From: Clarkia xantiana subsp. parviflora
Lineage: Eukaryota; Streptophyta; Magnoliopsida; Myrtales; Onagraceae
DNA length: 64,000 nt
Assembly (NCBI GenBank): GCA_036873135.1
Contig: JAPTYO010000008.1
Span: 40,896,819 to 40,960,818, forward strand
Direction: 5' to 3'
A model generated the notes under the pieces. The model did no database searches. It saw only the letters and a list, made by a program, of their open reading frames with translations, and was not told the DNA's origin. The position numbers and the translations under genes are program-made. This document shows positions 1 to 9,050 of this stretch, one piece after another (position 1 is the stretch's first letter; the number at the start of each line of letters is the position of its first letter).

Positions 1-201
1 CATCGGGGCCTACTCAGAGGCAGCTCGTCGGGAGCGTTCATCTCGCTTGTCAGGTTCGACTCTGTCTGGACCTCTCATCCTCGGACTCCCTTCGTCGGGA
101 TCCTTTGCCTGGGCCATCTTGGCCTTCGTTTAGGGCCCACCGGGCCTATTTACCGTTTCCTCACCGTTAATAGGGCCTAACGGCTGTAGTCGAACCCATC
201 A
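1..201 (-). repeat. 3' LTR of element A (partial)
   Basis: The segment matches 9565-9765 nearly base for base and ends in CCCATCA, the complement of the LTR start TGATGGG. Only the U3 start is in the window. The short differences from the right copy (for example GGTTCGACTCTGTCTGG against GGTCCGACTCTGTCGGG) show divergence after insertion. Confidence 0.95.
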
Positions 202-216
202 TTTTCCCCCAAGACA
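202..216 (-). other. Polypurine tract of element A
   Basis: On the minus strand this reads TCTTGGGGGAAAA directly before the LTR TG, the expected place and composition for the plus-strand DNA primer. Elements B and C have TCTTGGGGGCAA(A/T) at the same place. Confidence 0.85.
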
Positions 217-581
217 TGAGGGACTTTTAGTTCGTCTTGTCTTTTAACTCTCGACCTCCCGACGTCGGAGTTGGGGATCTTTCCCTTGGCGTAGTCACTT
301 AGTACAAGTCTTCTCGTTCACGTTTCCTTGATGCCTTGTGGATAACTGCCAAATCCGAGGGGACTCCCCGGCTCCCCAGTCATTAAATGCAGCAGCTAGT
401 GAAGCGACGTTTTCGGCACTCGTGCCTGATTTTTCGCGCCTGCTTTTTCTGAAAAGTGCTTTTCAGGCCGTTTCATCATCACGCCCGTTGCCCTTCTGCA
501 CGTTCCATCTCAACGGTCCAGATTAGAACTCTTCAACTTCGACGACTCGGATCGAAGTGTCCCTTCAACTGTCCTCTTTGC

Positions 582-589
582 CTATAAAA
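582..589 (+). promoter_or_regulatory. TATA box for the antisense gene of element A
   Basis: CTATAAAA lies about 155 bases upstream of the aORF start, facing the aORF. The same box with the same flanks (GCCTATAAAACCCTAACC) is in element B at 42104-42111. Conservation between copies that have otherwise diverged supports an internal promoter driving the antisense transcript. Bases 217-741 otherwise look like untranslated leader. Confidence 0.65.
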
Positions 590-741
590 CCCTAACCGTG
601 GGTGTTGGATCACTTTTACCGTCTTCGAATTTTCAGGAGCTCTCTACAACCTTTGTGAATTCAAGCTTTTGCGATTCCGAAGATCTTAGTGCTTTTCCGA
701 TCATCTTCCCGGCAACGCCCAGTTCATTCCTCCAATTCGTC

Positions 742-2808
742 ATGTCTGGTAAGGATTTCTTCTTCGTTGCCTGCTCATCTTTTCCATGTTTGCAGCTTTC
801 CGAAAATCCCACTGTGCCTTCCTTGCCATTGCTACTTTTCAGACAGTGGATCCAGCTCTGGGGGAAGAAAGCCCTTCAACTTTGATTATGCTCTGAATGA
901 AATCTCTAGCACCGCTTATGATGTAGCTCTCCGGGAGGGATGCATCACTTCTACTTGGGAACCTCGTTTCCCGTATCCCTGGCCTCACCCCTCGGGTAAC
1001 CTTGAGGTTACTCGTCCCGAAAAGGGGAGGTATTTGTCTCTACGGGGCAAGTATCAGCGGGGATCAGATTCCCCTTCTGTGGTAATCTGGTCGAGATGTG
1101 CCAGCATTACAAAACTCATCCGACCACCTTCTCTCCACACGCCATTCGCCTGTGGAACGCTTTCCAGGTCCTCTGCTTCCGACAACGGTGGGTATACAGC
1201 CTCAAGCTCTTCAGGACCTTCTACGGGATGAAGTGCAACGAGGCGGGGGTTTGCGCCTTCTACCCCCGAATGCCGAAGTGGAACAAGACGCAACTCGGGT
1301 TGTGCAACTGGACCACTGACACCTGGAAGGTGGTCAAGGGTCGGGGACTCCTGGTTGATACGGGGTCCGACAATAGCGGATGGAAGAGAAGCTACTTCTT
1401 TATCCGAAACTCCTCGATCCCATGGCCCCGATGGGAGGTGGAAGCGGACTCTCCTCCCGCTTTCCACACCTACACTGATGAAGACTTCCAGACTCTTCAA
1501 CTTATCCAGCTTTACCGATGGGGGGAGTCACACACTCCTCTCGACGCCAACTCTCTCGTGGAGCGGGACCTGGTGAATGCCGGGATTCGACTTCTCGACA
1601 TAATCTCCGGGGGGCAGCTCTTTGACGGCCCCTCCAATATGGTTCCCTGGGTAAATCTCTAACTCTTTTCTTTTACTGTTTGCAGCCAAGAAGGTATCCG
1701 TGCTGACCGATCTGTTCCTTAAGCAGGGGGAGACCGATGCCGTCCGCCCTTCGCGGAAGAGGAAGTCCGCCAAGAAGGCTGCTGCTCCGTCGGGGTCTCC
1801 TTCTGCGGAGCAACCTAAGCGGAAGCGCGTGGAGCTGGACCAACTCTTCGAAGTCCAGAACGCTGAAGAAGGTAAAAAGCTCCGTCTCGCTATTAAATCG
1901 TATAGGAGGATGGTCCCGAAGGATTTGATTCCTTCGACTAGGGAGGCCCGTATTGCTAACGTTAGACGAATCCTTCGAGGTGAAACTCCTCGTGTCCTGA
2001 AGGCGGGCTACTACCACTACCACGGGAAGGATCAATATGTCTCCCGACGTATTGTTTGGTGTAAGAATCCTGATGAACTCCCTGATTACATTTCTGAAGC
2101 CTCTCGTCCTCTAGGTGCAGGTCGCTCAGGAGCTCCGTCGGGCGCTGAAGCTTCCGCGGGTGCACCACCTTCAACAGGGGCGCCTCCCTCAACTGGGGAG
2201 AAAACCCCGACCGGCGAACAAGTCGGGTGGAAACTTTGGACTCCTCCGAGGAGACTGATGAGGGTGGCTCCCTTCGTCATCGTCGGAGGACGGGGCAGTC
2301 CCCCTTGAAACCATCCTCTCAGGGGCTGCCCCCTTCATCTTCTCCGCAGCAGCGACAGCCGTCGCCCATCCACAACTTCACTCCTTCCCCCGCCCAGGTC
2401 GAGCCGGAGGTGCGCCCCTCCACAACTCGTGCTGGCCCTCCTCCTCTCCCTCTCGACGGGAGTTTCTACAGGGCCTTCGATCCCGCGCAGGTGGATGCTC
2501 CCTGGACTCCAATCCAAACACTGCAAGGGGTCCAGCTTCGACAAGGGGATGCCCATGAGGAACTGGCTCTGCATCTGCTGGCAGGCTCGATCCTGCCCAC
2601 CATGCAGTACCCGATTTCCCTGAATCGGGAGGCGATGCATCGGGATGTTCGAGAGATGTCCCTGCGTCGGATAGAGGTAAAACTTCGCTTCTCCTTCTTC
2701 ATTGGTAAGGAGCCTTCTGCCACCGATCTCGTGGACCCTGTGGAGCCTTCTGCCACCGATCTCGTGGACCCAGCTCCCGCAGATGTTGCTGACAAGGACC
2801 AAGCCTAA
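742..2808 (+). pseudogene. Antisense aORF of element A (PF04195-type), broken
   Basis: The gene runs opposite to gag-pol. The inferred first exon is only ATG TCT G (742-748), followed by GTAAGG; exon 2 starts at 843 after TTTTCAG, and a third exon starts near 1686 after TTTGCAG (exact junction unclear). The N-terminal part holds the plant 'putative gypsy type transposon' domain, with an FPFC...VEMCQHYKTHPTTFSP...RLWNAFQVL pattern near 1070-1170. A basic, NLS-like segment (KRKSAKKAAAPSG) and an Ala/Gly/Pro-rich linker follow. Compared with element B, a base is lost near 1017 and four near 2222, both shifting frame. The coiled-coil exon of B is missing after 2676, and a short C-terminal segment (EPSATDLVDP) is duplicated. 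The function of this family is unknown; nuclear, DNA- or chromatin-related roles have been guessed from the domain. Confidence 0.8.
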
Positions 2809-3430
2809 CTGCTTATCTTTAAAGTCCTTGTATTTTCCTCGTTTTTGTAATCGTCGGGCCCTTGAGCCCTTATCAATTATCAGACTTTCTTAGTTCCGAT
2901 TTTTTCGATGCACTTCTTCAAGTGGCTTTACTATACTTGCTTAGGTCGATACCTCGACACTTAAGAAATTCTCGTACATTACTCAAGACGATTTACTAAC
3001 TTGCACCATTTGAGGCGACTTACCATCATGCACCACTTAAGACGACTTTTCAATGCTTAGAATAAATCCAAGAAACATGCATCACTTAAGACGAATTAAC
3101 TTCGCGCATCACTTAAGACGTCTTTTCAATACTTAGAATAAATCTAAGAATCATGCACCACTTAAGGCGACTTTTCTCGTGCACCACTCAAGGCGACTTT
3201 TCTCGTGCACCACTCAAGGCGACTTTTCTCGTGCACCACTCAAGGCGACTTTATAAAGCTTAGAGTAAATCTAAGAATAATTCTGATCGGAAGCAACCTC
3301 TTTATTTATTGATGGCACAAAATTGGCTTACATCGAATTAAACGATAAACAGCATACACCACTTAAGGCGATTTTACATCGGGCACCACTTAAGGCGACT
3401 TTCATTGGGCACCACTTAAGGCGACTTTCA
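2809..3430 (+). repeat. Tandem/degenerate repeat array between aORF and integrase (A)
   Basis: After the aORF stop, short units built on CACTTAAGGCGACTT or CACTTAAGACG repeat irregularly from about 2930 to 3430. Near 3176-3255 a 26-base unit (CTCGTGCACCACTCAAGGCGACTTTT) repeats almost exactly. The array lies where the sense integrase message and the antisense aORF message converge. Element B has the matching array at 45060-45553 with different unit counts. Confidence 0.85.
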
Positions 3431-4288
3431 TCAAGCATGGTGTTTCTTCAAGTGTTCGCCACTAAAAGAATGCTTCAATACACTGCCATCGAGGTCTTCC
3501 AATTTGTACGCATTTGGAGCTGGCATCCCCACGACCTTATAAGGTCCTTCCCATTTTGGTGACATCTTGTTGATTCGATCCAAAAGGGTAAACTCGTTGC
3601 GACGCCAAACCAGCTCCCCGACGAAGAACTGTCGGGACTTTACTCGCCGATTGTAGTATCTGGCCGTCGCCAAACGCATTCGAGCTTGGACTTCATCGGC
3701 TTCCCGCCTCTTCTCTTTGAGTAAGTCCAAGTCCAGACGTCTCATTTCATCATTCGCCAGAGGCTCGTAATATCTCATCCGATGGGACGCCACAGCTACC
3801 TCCACGGGGGCAACAGCCTCCGTGCCATAAACGAGGCCAAACGGAGTCTCCCCCGTTGATCGTTTGGGTGTCGTTCTAACAGCCCAAAGCACGTTTTCCA
3901 GTTCGTTCAGCCATTTGCCCCTCAAGGCATAGACCCTCTTCTTCAGGCCATCCATCCCGATTTTGTTGGCTGATTCCACCTGACCGTTAGTCTGAGCATG
4001 GCGTACGGAAGCTGTCCGATGCTCGATGTTCAACTCCTCCAGATACTCCCTCACCTGAGAGCCGTTAAACGGTGGACCATTGTCGCTGATCACCACCTTA
4101 GGAATCCCGTATCTGGACACAATATGGGTTTGGAGGAACTTGACGATCTGGTTCCCCGTCGTTCTGGCCAACGCCTTTGCCTCTATCCATTTCGAAAAAT
4201 AATCGATAGCTACAAGTAAATACTTACATTGACCTTGTGCTTGTGGAAGAGGTCCCACCAAGTCGATCCCCATTGCGCGAAGGGCCAA
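3431..4288 (-). CDS. Integrase core and C-terminal part, element A
   Basis: This 285-residue frame carries the retroviral-type integrase catalytic core: a first Asp in AIDYFSKW (near residue 28), a second in ISDNGPPF (near 65) and the Glu in NGQVESAN (near 101), the DDE triad that cuts and joins element ends into host DNA. The C-terminal part (RRNEFTLLDRINKMSPKWEG...) is the usual gypsy C-terminal region; no clear chromodomain is seen. It is not an independent gene. A lost base near 4265 (compare element B, 46390) shifts it out of frame with the upstream RNase H/zinc-binding part. Confidence 0.92.
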   Translation of the reverse strand: MALRAMGIDLVGPLPQAQGQCKYLLVAIDYFSKWIEAKALARTTGNQIVKFLQTHIVSRYGIPKVVISDNGPPFNGSQVREYLEELNIEHRTASVRHAQTNGQVESANKIGMDGLKKRVYALRGKWLNELENVLWAVRTTPKRSTGETPFGLVYGTEAVAPVEVAVASHRMRYYEPLANDEMRRLDLDLLKEKRREADEVQARMRLATARYYNRRVKSRQFFVGELVWRRNEFTLLDRINKMSPKWEGPYKVVGMPAPNAYKLEDLDGSVLKHSFSGEHLKKHHA

Positions 4289-5397
4289 GCGCTCTTGATG
4301 GATGTCATATTAGCGGCCGGAGCCACAATACTCGGGGCGTACCTCTGGCACGCGTCACAGGATCGGACCAACGTCGTCGCTTCCTTGCTCATCGTAGGCC
4401 AATAATAGCCCAAGTTCAGCACTTTCCTCATAATGGATTGGGCCCCTTCATGACAAGCCGTGACCCCTTCATGCACCTCCTTCAGGATTCGATTTGTGTC
4501 GGGTTCTGCCACACACTTCAGGTACGGAGTCGAGAACCAGCCATTCTTGTATAGCTGATTGTCCAGCATCACGTAATTAGCCGCGATCCGACGTATCCTG
4601 TCGGCTACTACTTTATCATCGGGGACTGTCCCCGTAGTCAAGTATGCGACTATCGGGGTCATCCAAGTGGGCTCCTCCTCCGATTTTGCCTCAATGGCAC
4701 ACACCTGTGTCGGGTCGGTGGTCGATAAGATCACCTTCTCCAAGAAGTGCACCTTCCGATTTTCTTCCAAGGGTGCCCCCAGGGCAAATTTGCTCAAGGC
4801 GTCTGCCTCTATGTTTTCCTCCCTCGGGATTGCCGCGATGTCGAAGCTTTTAAAGCTCTCCTTCAAGGTTTGTACCTCGCGTAGATACTTCTTCATTATC
4901 GGGCTCCTCGCTTCGTATCGCCCTTGAACCTGGTTTACGATTAAAGCTGCGTCACACTTCACTCTCAAGTGATCGACTCCAGTGCCTTTAGCAATTTTCA
5001 GGCCCGTGATAAGAGCCTCATACTCCGCTTCGCTGTTTGTGGCCTTGAATGTTAAAGCCAACGCGTATCGAAGCGGCACACCTCCACCCGGTGGTATCAA
5101 CAAAAAGCCTGCTCCTGATCCGTCCGAACTCGAGGAGCCATCTATGTACATTTCCCAGGTATTTTCTTCATTTGGCTGTTCTGATTGCTCTGCCCTCTTT
5201 GGTTGTTTTTCTGTCGGGACCTCCATGGTTGCTCCCTCTACAGGGCCCGCTTCTTCTAGATCGGGGGCTGTAGATTCTGCTATGAAATCCGCCAATGCCT
5301 GGCCCTTAATGGCCGTTCTTGGAGCAAAGTGTATGCGAAACTCACTAAGCTCTACTGCCCATTTTACTAATCTCCCCGATGCATCTGGTCGGTTCAA
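4210..5397 (-). CDS. Second RNase H plus integrase zinc-binding domain, element A
   Basis: Residues about 80-210 form an RNase H-fold domain (MYIDGSSSSDGSG, SEAEYEAL, VKCDAALIVNQVQG) in addition to the RT-linked RNase H. This is the extra, archaeal-like RNase H known from Tat elements. Residues about 305-355 form the integrase H2C2 zinc finger (HEGVTACHEG...CDACQ). Its N-terminus is separated from RT by a one-base loss at about 5397, and its C-terminus by another near 4265. In element B the RT-to-RNase H join is unbroken, which identifies these as mutations rather than programmed frameshifts. Confidence 0.92.
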   Translation of the reverse strand: MNRPDASGRLVKWAVELSEFRIHFAPRTAIKGQALADFIAESTAPDLEEAGPVEGATMEVPTEKQPKRAEQSEQPNEENTWEMYIDGSSSSDGSGAGFLLIPPGGGVPLRYALALTFKATNSEAEYEALITGLKIAKGTGVDHLRVKCDAALIVNQVQGRYEARSPIMKKYLREVQTLKESFKSFDIAAIPREENIEADALSKFALGAPLEENRKVHFLEKVILSTTDPTQVCAIEAKSEEEPTWMTPIVAYLTTGTVPDDKVVADRIRRIAANYVMLDNQLYKNGWFSTPYLKCVAEPDTNRILKEVHEGVTACHEGAQSIMRKVLNLGYYWPTMSKEATTLVRSCDACQRYAPSIVAPAANMTSIKSAWPFAQWGSTWWDLFHKHKVNVSIYL

Positions 5398-6833
5398 AAA
5401 TGCTTCAAAGGCTGGTTCGTCAACACAGTGATCTCGTGTGCGTGGAAGTAAGGCCTTAGCTTCCGAGCAGTAATAATCAAGGCAAAGAGATACTTCTCAA
5501 CCGGAGGATAATTCAATTCAGACTTGGCAAACGCCTTGCTTACATAATAGACGGGTACTTGATTACCCTCGACAACCTTCACTAATACAGAGCTAATGGC
5601 AAATTCAGAAACAGCCAAGTAAAGATAGAGCGGCTCGCCTGGAACCGGTTTTGCCAACGGCGGGAGGGTGCGAAGGTGCTGCTTGAGTGCTTGGAACGCT
5701 TCTTCACACTTGTCGGTCCACTCGAACTTCTTGTTGGCCCTCAGGACTTCAAAAAATGGCATTGATCGATCGCTAGCTTTGGACAGGAAGCGATTCATTG
5801 CAGCCAGTCGGCCATTCAGCACTTGTACTTCTCGATGGTTTATCGGAGACTGCATCTCCTCAATTGCCCTCAGCTTCTCGGGATTCACCTCAATTCCTCT
5901 CTGGCTCACCATAAAGCCCAAAAATTTCCCTGAGTGGACTCCGAAGGCGCACTTCGTCGGGTTTAAGCGAACCTGATGAAGCCTCATCCGCTCAAACGCC
6001 ATGGCTAGGTTGTGCACATGATCCTCAGCTTGTCGGGACTTCACCAGCATGTCATCCACGTAAGCTTCCATGGTCTCTCCCAGCATATCTCCGAATAACT
6101 TATTCACCATGCGCTGATAGGTTGCCCCGGCATTGATTAACCCGAAAGGCATGACCTCGTAGTGATAGATGTCACTGTCTGCATAAAACGCTGTGTGAGG
6201 AGCGTCCTCCTTAGCCATCTTGATCTGGTTGTAGCCCGAATATGCATCCATGAAGCTCAACAGCTCATGTCCCGATGTGGCATCCACCAGTTGGTCGATT
6301 CTCGGGAGCGGGTAACAGTCCTTCGGGCAGGCTTTATTTAGGTCACGGAAATCGACACACATCCGCCATTTCCCATTAGTCTTCTTCACCAGCACTGGAT
6401 TAGCGACCCACGTCTGGAATCGGAGCTCTTTAATAAACCCGGCATCGAGCAACCTGCCCACCTCCTGTTGGATTGCGATCTTTTTGTCTGTGCCCATCGG
6501 ACGCCTTTTCTGCGTGATAGGTTTGATCGCGGGATCTATCTTCAGCTCGTGTACGATCACATCGGGGCTGATTCCGGGCATATCGCTCGGGGACCAGGCA
6601 AACAGCTCCTTGAACTTTTTCAGCAGGTCGATCAACTCTCGGGCTGTCTCTTCGGTCAAAGCAGACCCGATTTTCACCTTCCTCTGGGGTCCGTCGATCT
6701 CAACTTCTTTTAGATCTTCTATGGGGGCGGGACGCCCAAACTCCTCTCTAGGATCTGTATCTGTCTGGAGGATAGTCATGGCCTCTCGCCTCCTCCTTCG
6801 TGTGGCGTTAACATAACATTTTCGGGAAGCCAC
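5394..6833 (-). CDS. Reverse transcriptase and RT-linked RNase H, element A
   Basis: The 479-residue frame has the Ty3/gypsy RT motifs: CVDFRDLNKACPKD (near 160), SFMDAYSGYNQI (near 195) and the catalytic YVDD (near 258). The RNase H that follows (EFAISSVLV...YVSKAFAKSE...) ends at TNQPLKHF. It is in the same frame as the upstream gag-protease, from which it is separated by one in-frame TAA at about 6875. It would copy the element RNA into DNA inside virus-like particles. The frame ends at the one-base loss described for the next domain. Confidence 0.94.
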   Translation of the reverse strand: MASRKCYVNATRRRRREAMTILQTDTDPREEFGRPAPIEDLKEVEIDGPQRKVKIGSALTEETARELIDLLKKFKELFAWSPSDMPGISPDVIVHELKIDPAIKPITQKRRPMGTDKKIAIQQEVGRLLDAGFIKELRFQTWVANPVLVKKTNGKWRMCVDFRDLNKACPKDCYPLPRIDQLVDATSGHELLSFMDAYSGYNQIKMAKEDAPHTAFYADSDIYHYEVMPFGLINAGATYQRMVNKLFGDMLGETMEAYVDDMLVKSRQAEDHVHNLAMAFERMRLHQVRLNPTKCAFGVHSGKFLGFMVSQRGIEVNPEKLRAIEEMQSPINHREVQVLNGRLAAMNRFLSKASDRSMPFFEVLRANKKFEWTDKCEEAFQALKQHLRTLPPLAKPVPGEPLYLYLAVSEFAISSVLVKVVEGNQVPVYYVSKAFAKSELNYPPVEKYLFALIITARKLRPYFHAHEITVLTNQPLKHF

Positions 6834-6872
6834 CTGGTCACCCTTGACCTCTCCGACTCCGTGGTCGGTCGG

Positions 6873-9014
6873 TTACTTCATCTTTTGGTGAACAGTCGAG
6901 GCAACTGCCATCAGGGGGTTGATGGTAGTTCTCCCGATGATTGCATTGTAAGTCCCTGCGGAGTCAACTACCACAAACTCGACGTTCCTTCTTTCTGATT
7001 TCCACCCGCTGCCAAACTCCACTGGCAAGGTGATCACTCCTAGCGGATAGGAGGTGGAGCCAGAGAAGCCGACCATCGGGAAATTCGCCTCCTTCAGGTC
7101 TTTCTTCATTTTTCCCATAGCCTCCAGTTCGTCCATGAATAGAATATCGGAGGAGCTCCCTCCGTCGATCAGAATTCGCTTCATCTCGTACCCGTCTACA
7201 TCCAAGGTCACAACCAAGGCGTCATCGTGCGGAGTCTCCACGCCTATGAGATCCTCCGACGAAAAGGAGATCACCATCTCTTCTTTCAAGGTCCAGGATC
7301 GGGACCTCTTACCCAGCACCACAGCCGTAGGAATTCTAGAGGCGTAAACCTCTCGGGAGGACGAGGTATCACCTCCAGCAGCGAATCCTCCGTGAATCAC
7401 GTTGATGGTGCCCCGTCGTTCTTTGCGGGCTCCGGACGGCTCAGGTTCGGACCTCTTCTTCTTTGGGGACCGATCGCAGGATCGAGAACGGGACCGCGAT
7501 CGGGACCGAGAGCGGGATCGACACCGCTTATCCCCGACGAACTCCTTGAGCTTCCCCTTCTGAATCAGCTTTTCGATCTCTTTCTTCAGTTCCCGACAAT
7601 GGTTAGTGTCGTGACTATTTGCGCGGTGAAAACGGTAGTAGCGATCCGTGCGGGATCCCAAGAATTCTCCATCCTTCTTTGGGGGGTACCTGGAGATACC
7701 TTGTCGTTCCATAACCGTTGGTACCTCCGCCATGGAGCAGTTGAGAGGAATGTCGAGATCCTCCTGCTTGTTCTTCCTTAAAGAACGCCTATCATCTCTC
7801 CGATCAGAGCGGCCTCGATTCCGACTGCTCTCGGGTTTACCCTTTGACTTACGATCGTCGAAAGGTTTAACCGACTGCTTCCCTTTATTCGACTTTGGGG
7901 GCTCTAGCTCTCCAGCGGCTATCTTCGACTCCTGGACATCGATTTTCCGTTTCACCCTCTTCTGTAGTGCCTCCATATTCCACACTGCTTTCTCAGCCAC
8001 GCTGTGCATTAGGTCGGAACCGTAGGGGGCCGTTAGGTTCCGAATGAAGGTACGGATGGTTTCGCCCTCCGCCACACTGGCAGTGTACCGTTGGTAATAG
8101 TGTGCCAGCGATTCATCGGGCCTCTGTACCACCTGGGTCAGGGACCTCACACTCTTCAGCAAACATCTACGACCCTGGTATTGCTGAATGAACCGGTCGT
8201 GCATATCCGCCCAGCAAGTGATGCAGCCTGGGGGCAGACTAAAGAACCAGGTCAGGGCTCTTTCCCCAAGTGTATTCGGGAACAGCGTACACACTATATC
8301 TTCATTCGGGGCTCTTCCCAGACACGCCATGAGGTGTTTCTGGACATGACGAACCGGATCTCCTTCGCCATCGTATTCCTTTATCGTGGGGATACCCAGC
8401 CCTGGCGGGGCTAGGGTGTCTATGAGTCGAGGAATGAAGGGATGAGTAGATCGATCCCTCAGCTCCAACACCAGCGGCTTCTGCTCTCCCATGCAGATGT
8501 TCACGATCTTTACCACCTGATCGAGGGTGATGGGACCATTCAGGGGAATGGTCCTGTGCTGTACTGGTCCTGGCCCATCAACCACAAATCTCTCTGGCTG
8601 AATGGACACCCTACTCCTGTCCTGGCCTCGGGGCGGAGCCTCCCGTACGTTCCAAACCTCTGCTGGTGGGGGCGCTTCTTCTAACGGGGGCATCTCCTCC
8701 TGCCTCCTCGCAGCCTCTCTCCGATCCAAGAGAGCCTCCACGGCTGCCAAAAACATAGGCATGGCTTCTGCCACAGCCCTCGTCAGGTCCGTAGCTGGGG
8801 GAGCCTCCTGCTCCCTATTGCCCTGGTGCTGGGCAGCAATCTCTTCGGGACCTTCATTATGCCCCCCTGTCTGGGAGAGCTTAGCAGCGGGATGGTTCTG
8901 GTTTTCCTCCTGTTCTGGTAGTGAATTTAGAGTCGTCGCAGCGGGATGACGGGAACCACCAGATTGTCCTTGCCTTCTTTGCTTGCCAGCCGCCATTGAA
9001 CGAGTAGAAGGCAT
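6873..9014 (-). CDS. Gag-protease, element A
   Basis: This is a 713-residue open frame starting with ATG (MPSTRSMAAG), 37 bases inside the 5' LTR. Residues 1-110 are low complexity, about 210-360 are the retrotransposon Gag capsid domain (PF03732-like: FPNTLGERALTWFFSLPPG), and about 466 is a zinc knuckle of CX2HX4HX4C type. A run of about eight Arg-Ser dipeptides follows near 500, then an aspartic protease with active site DGGSS near 616. The first knuckle Cys is Tyr here (YRFHRANSHDTNHC), which should weaken zinc binding. A 21-base loss relative to element C removes seven residues near 8067. The frame ends at a TAA (codon 714) where B has a sense codon. Confidence 0.94.
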   Translation of the reverse strand: MPSTRSMAAGKQRRQGQSGGSRHPAATTLNSLPEQEENQNHPAAKLSQTGGHNEGPEEIAAQHQGNREQEAPPATDLTRAVAEAMPMFLAAVEALLDRREAARRQEEMPPLEEAPPPAEVWNVREAPPRGQDRSRVSIQPERFVVDGPGPVQHRTIPLNGPITLDQVVKIVNICMGEQKPLVLELRDRSTHPFIPRLIDTLAPPGLGIPTIKEYDGEGDPVRHVQKHLMACLGRAPNEDIVCTLFPNTLGERALTWFFSLPPGCITCWADMHDRFIQQYQGRRCLLKSVRSLTQVVQRPDESLAHYYQRYTASVAEGETIRTFIRNLTAPYGSDLMHSVAEKAVWNMEALQKRVKRKIDVQESKIAAGELEPPKSNKGKQSVKPFDDRKSKGKPESSRNRGRSDRRDDRRSLRKNKQEDLDIPLNCSMAEVPTVMERQGISRYPPKKDGEFLGSRTDRYYRFHRANSHDTNHCRELKKEIEKLIQKGKLKEFVGDKRCRSRSRSRSRSRSRSCDRSPKKKRSEPEPSGARKERRGTINVIHGGFAAGGDTSSSREVYASRIPTAVVLGKRSRSWTLKEEMVISFSSEDLIGVETPHDDALVVTLDVDGYEMKRILIDGGSSSDILFMDELEAMGKMKKDLKEANFPMVGFSGSTSYPLGVITLPVEFGSGWKSERRNVEFVVVDSAGTYNAIIGRTTINPLMAVASTVHQKMK

Positions 9015-9024
9015 CTCAGCTTTT

Positions 9025-9050
9025 TGTTAGATTCCCACAGACGACGCCAA
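9025..9050 (-). other. Primer-binding site of element A
   Basis: Directly inside the 5' LTR the minus strand reads TTGGCGTCGTCTGTGGGAA. B, C and H have TGGCGCCGTCTGTGGG at this place, so A carries a C-to-T change in the part that pairs with the tRNA 3' end. The first nine bases (TGGCGCCGT) would fit a plant tRNA ending in ACGGCGCCA, possibly tRNA-Asp; I cannot confirm the tRNA. Confidence 0.75.

Noticed and set aside
742..2808. Reading the PF04195-type gene as a cellular transposase or host gene
   Set aside because: It occurs inside six LTR elements at the same place and orientation, so it belongs to the retrotransposons despite the old 'transposase' label.
5394..5400. Programmed frameshift between RT and the second RNase H in A
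   Set aside because: Element B reads through without a shift and A simply lacks one base; the same holds near 4265.
7054..8949. Plus-strand open frames opposite gag-pol in A, and their equals in B, C and H
   Set aside because: They are shadows of the minus-strand (or plus-strand in H) coding sequence, with no domains of their own.
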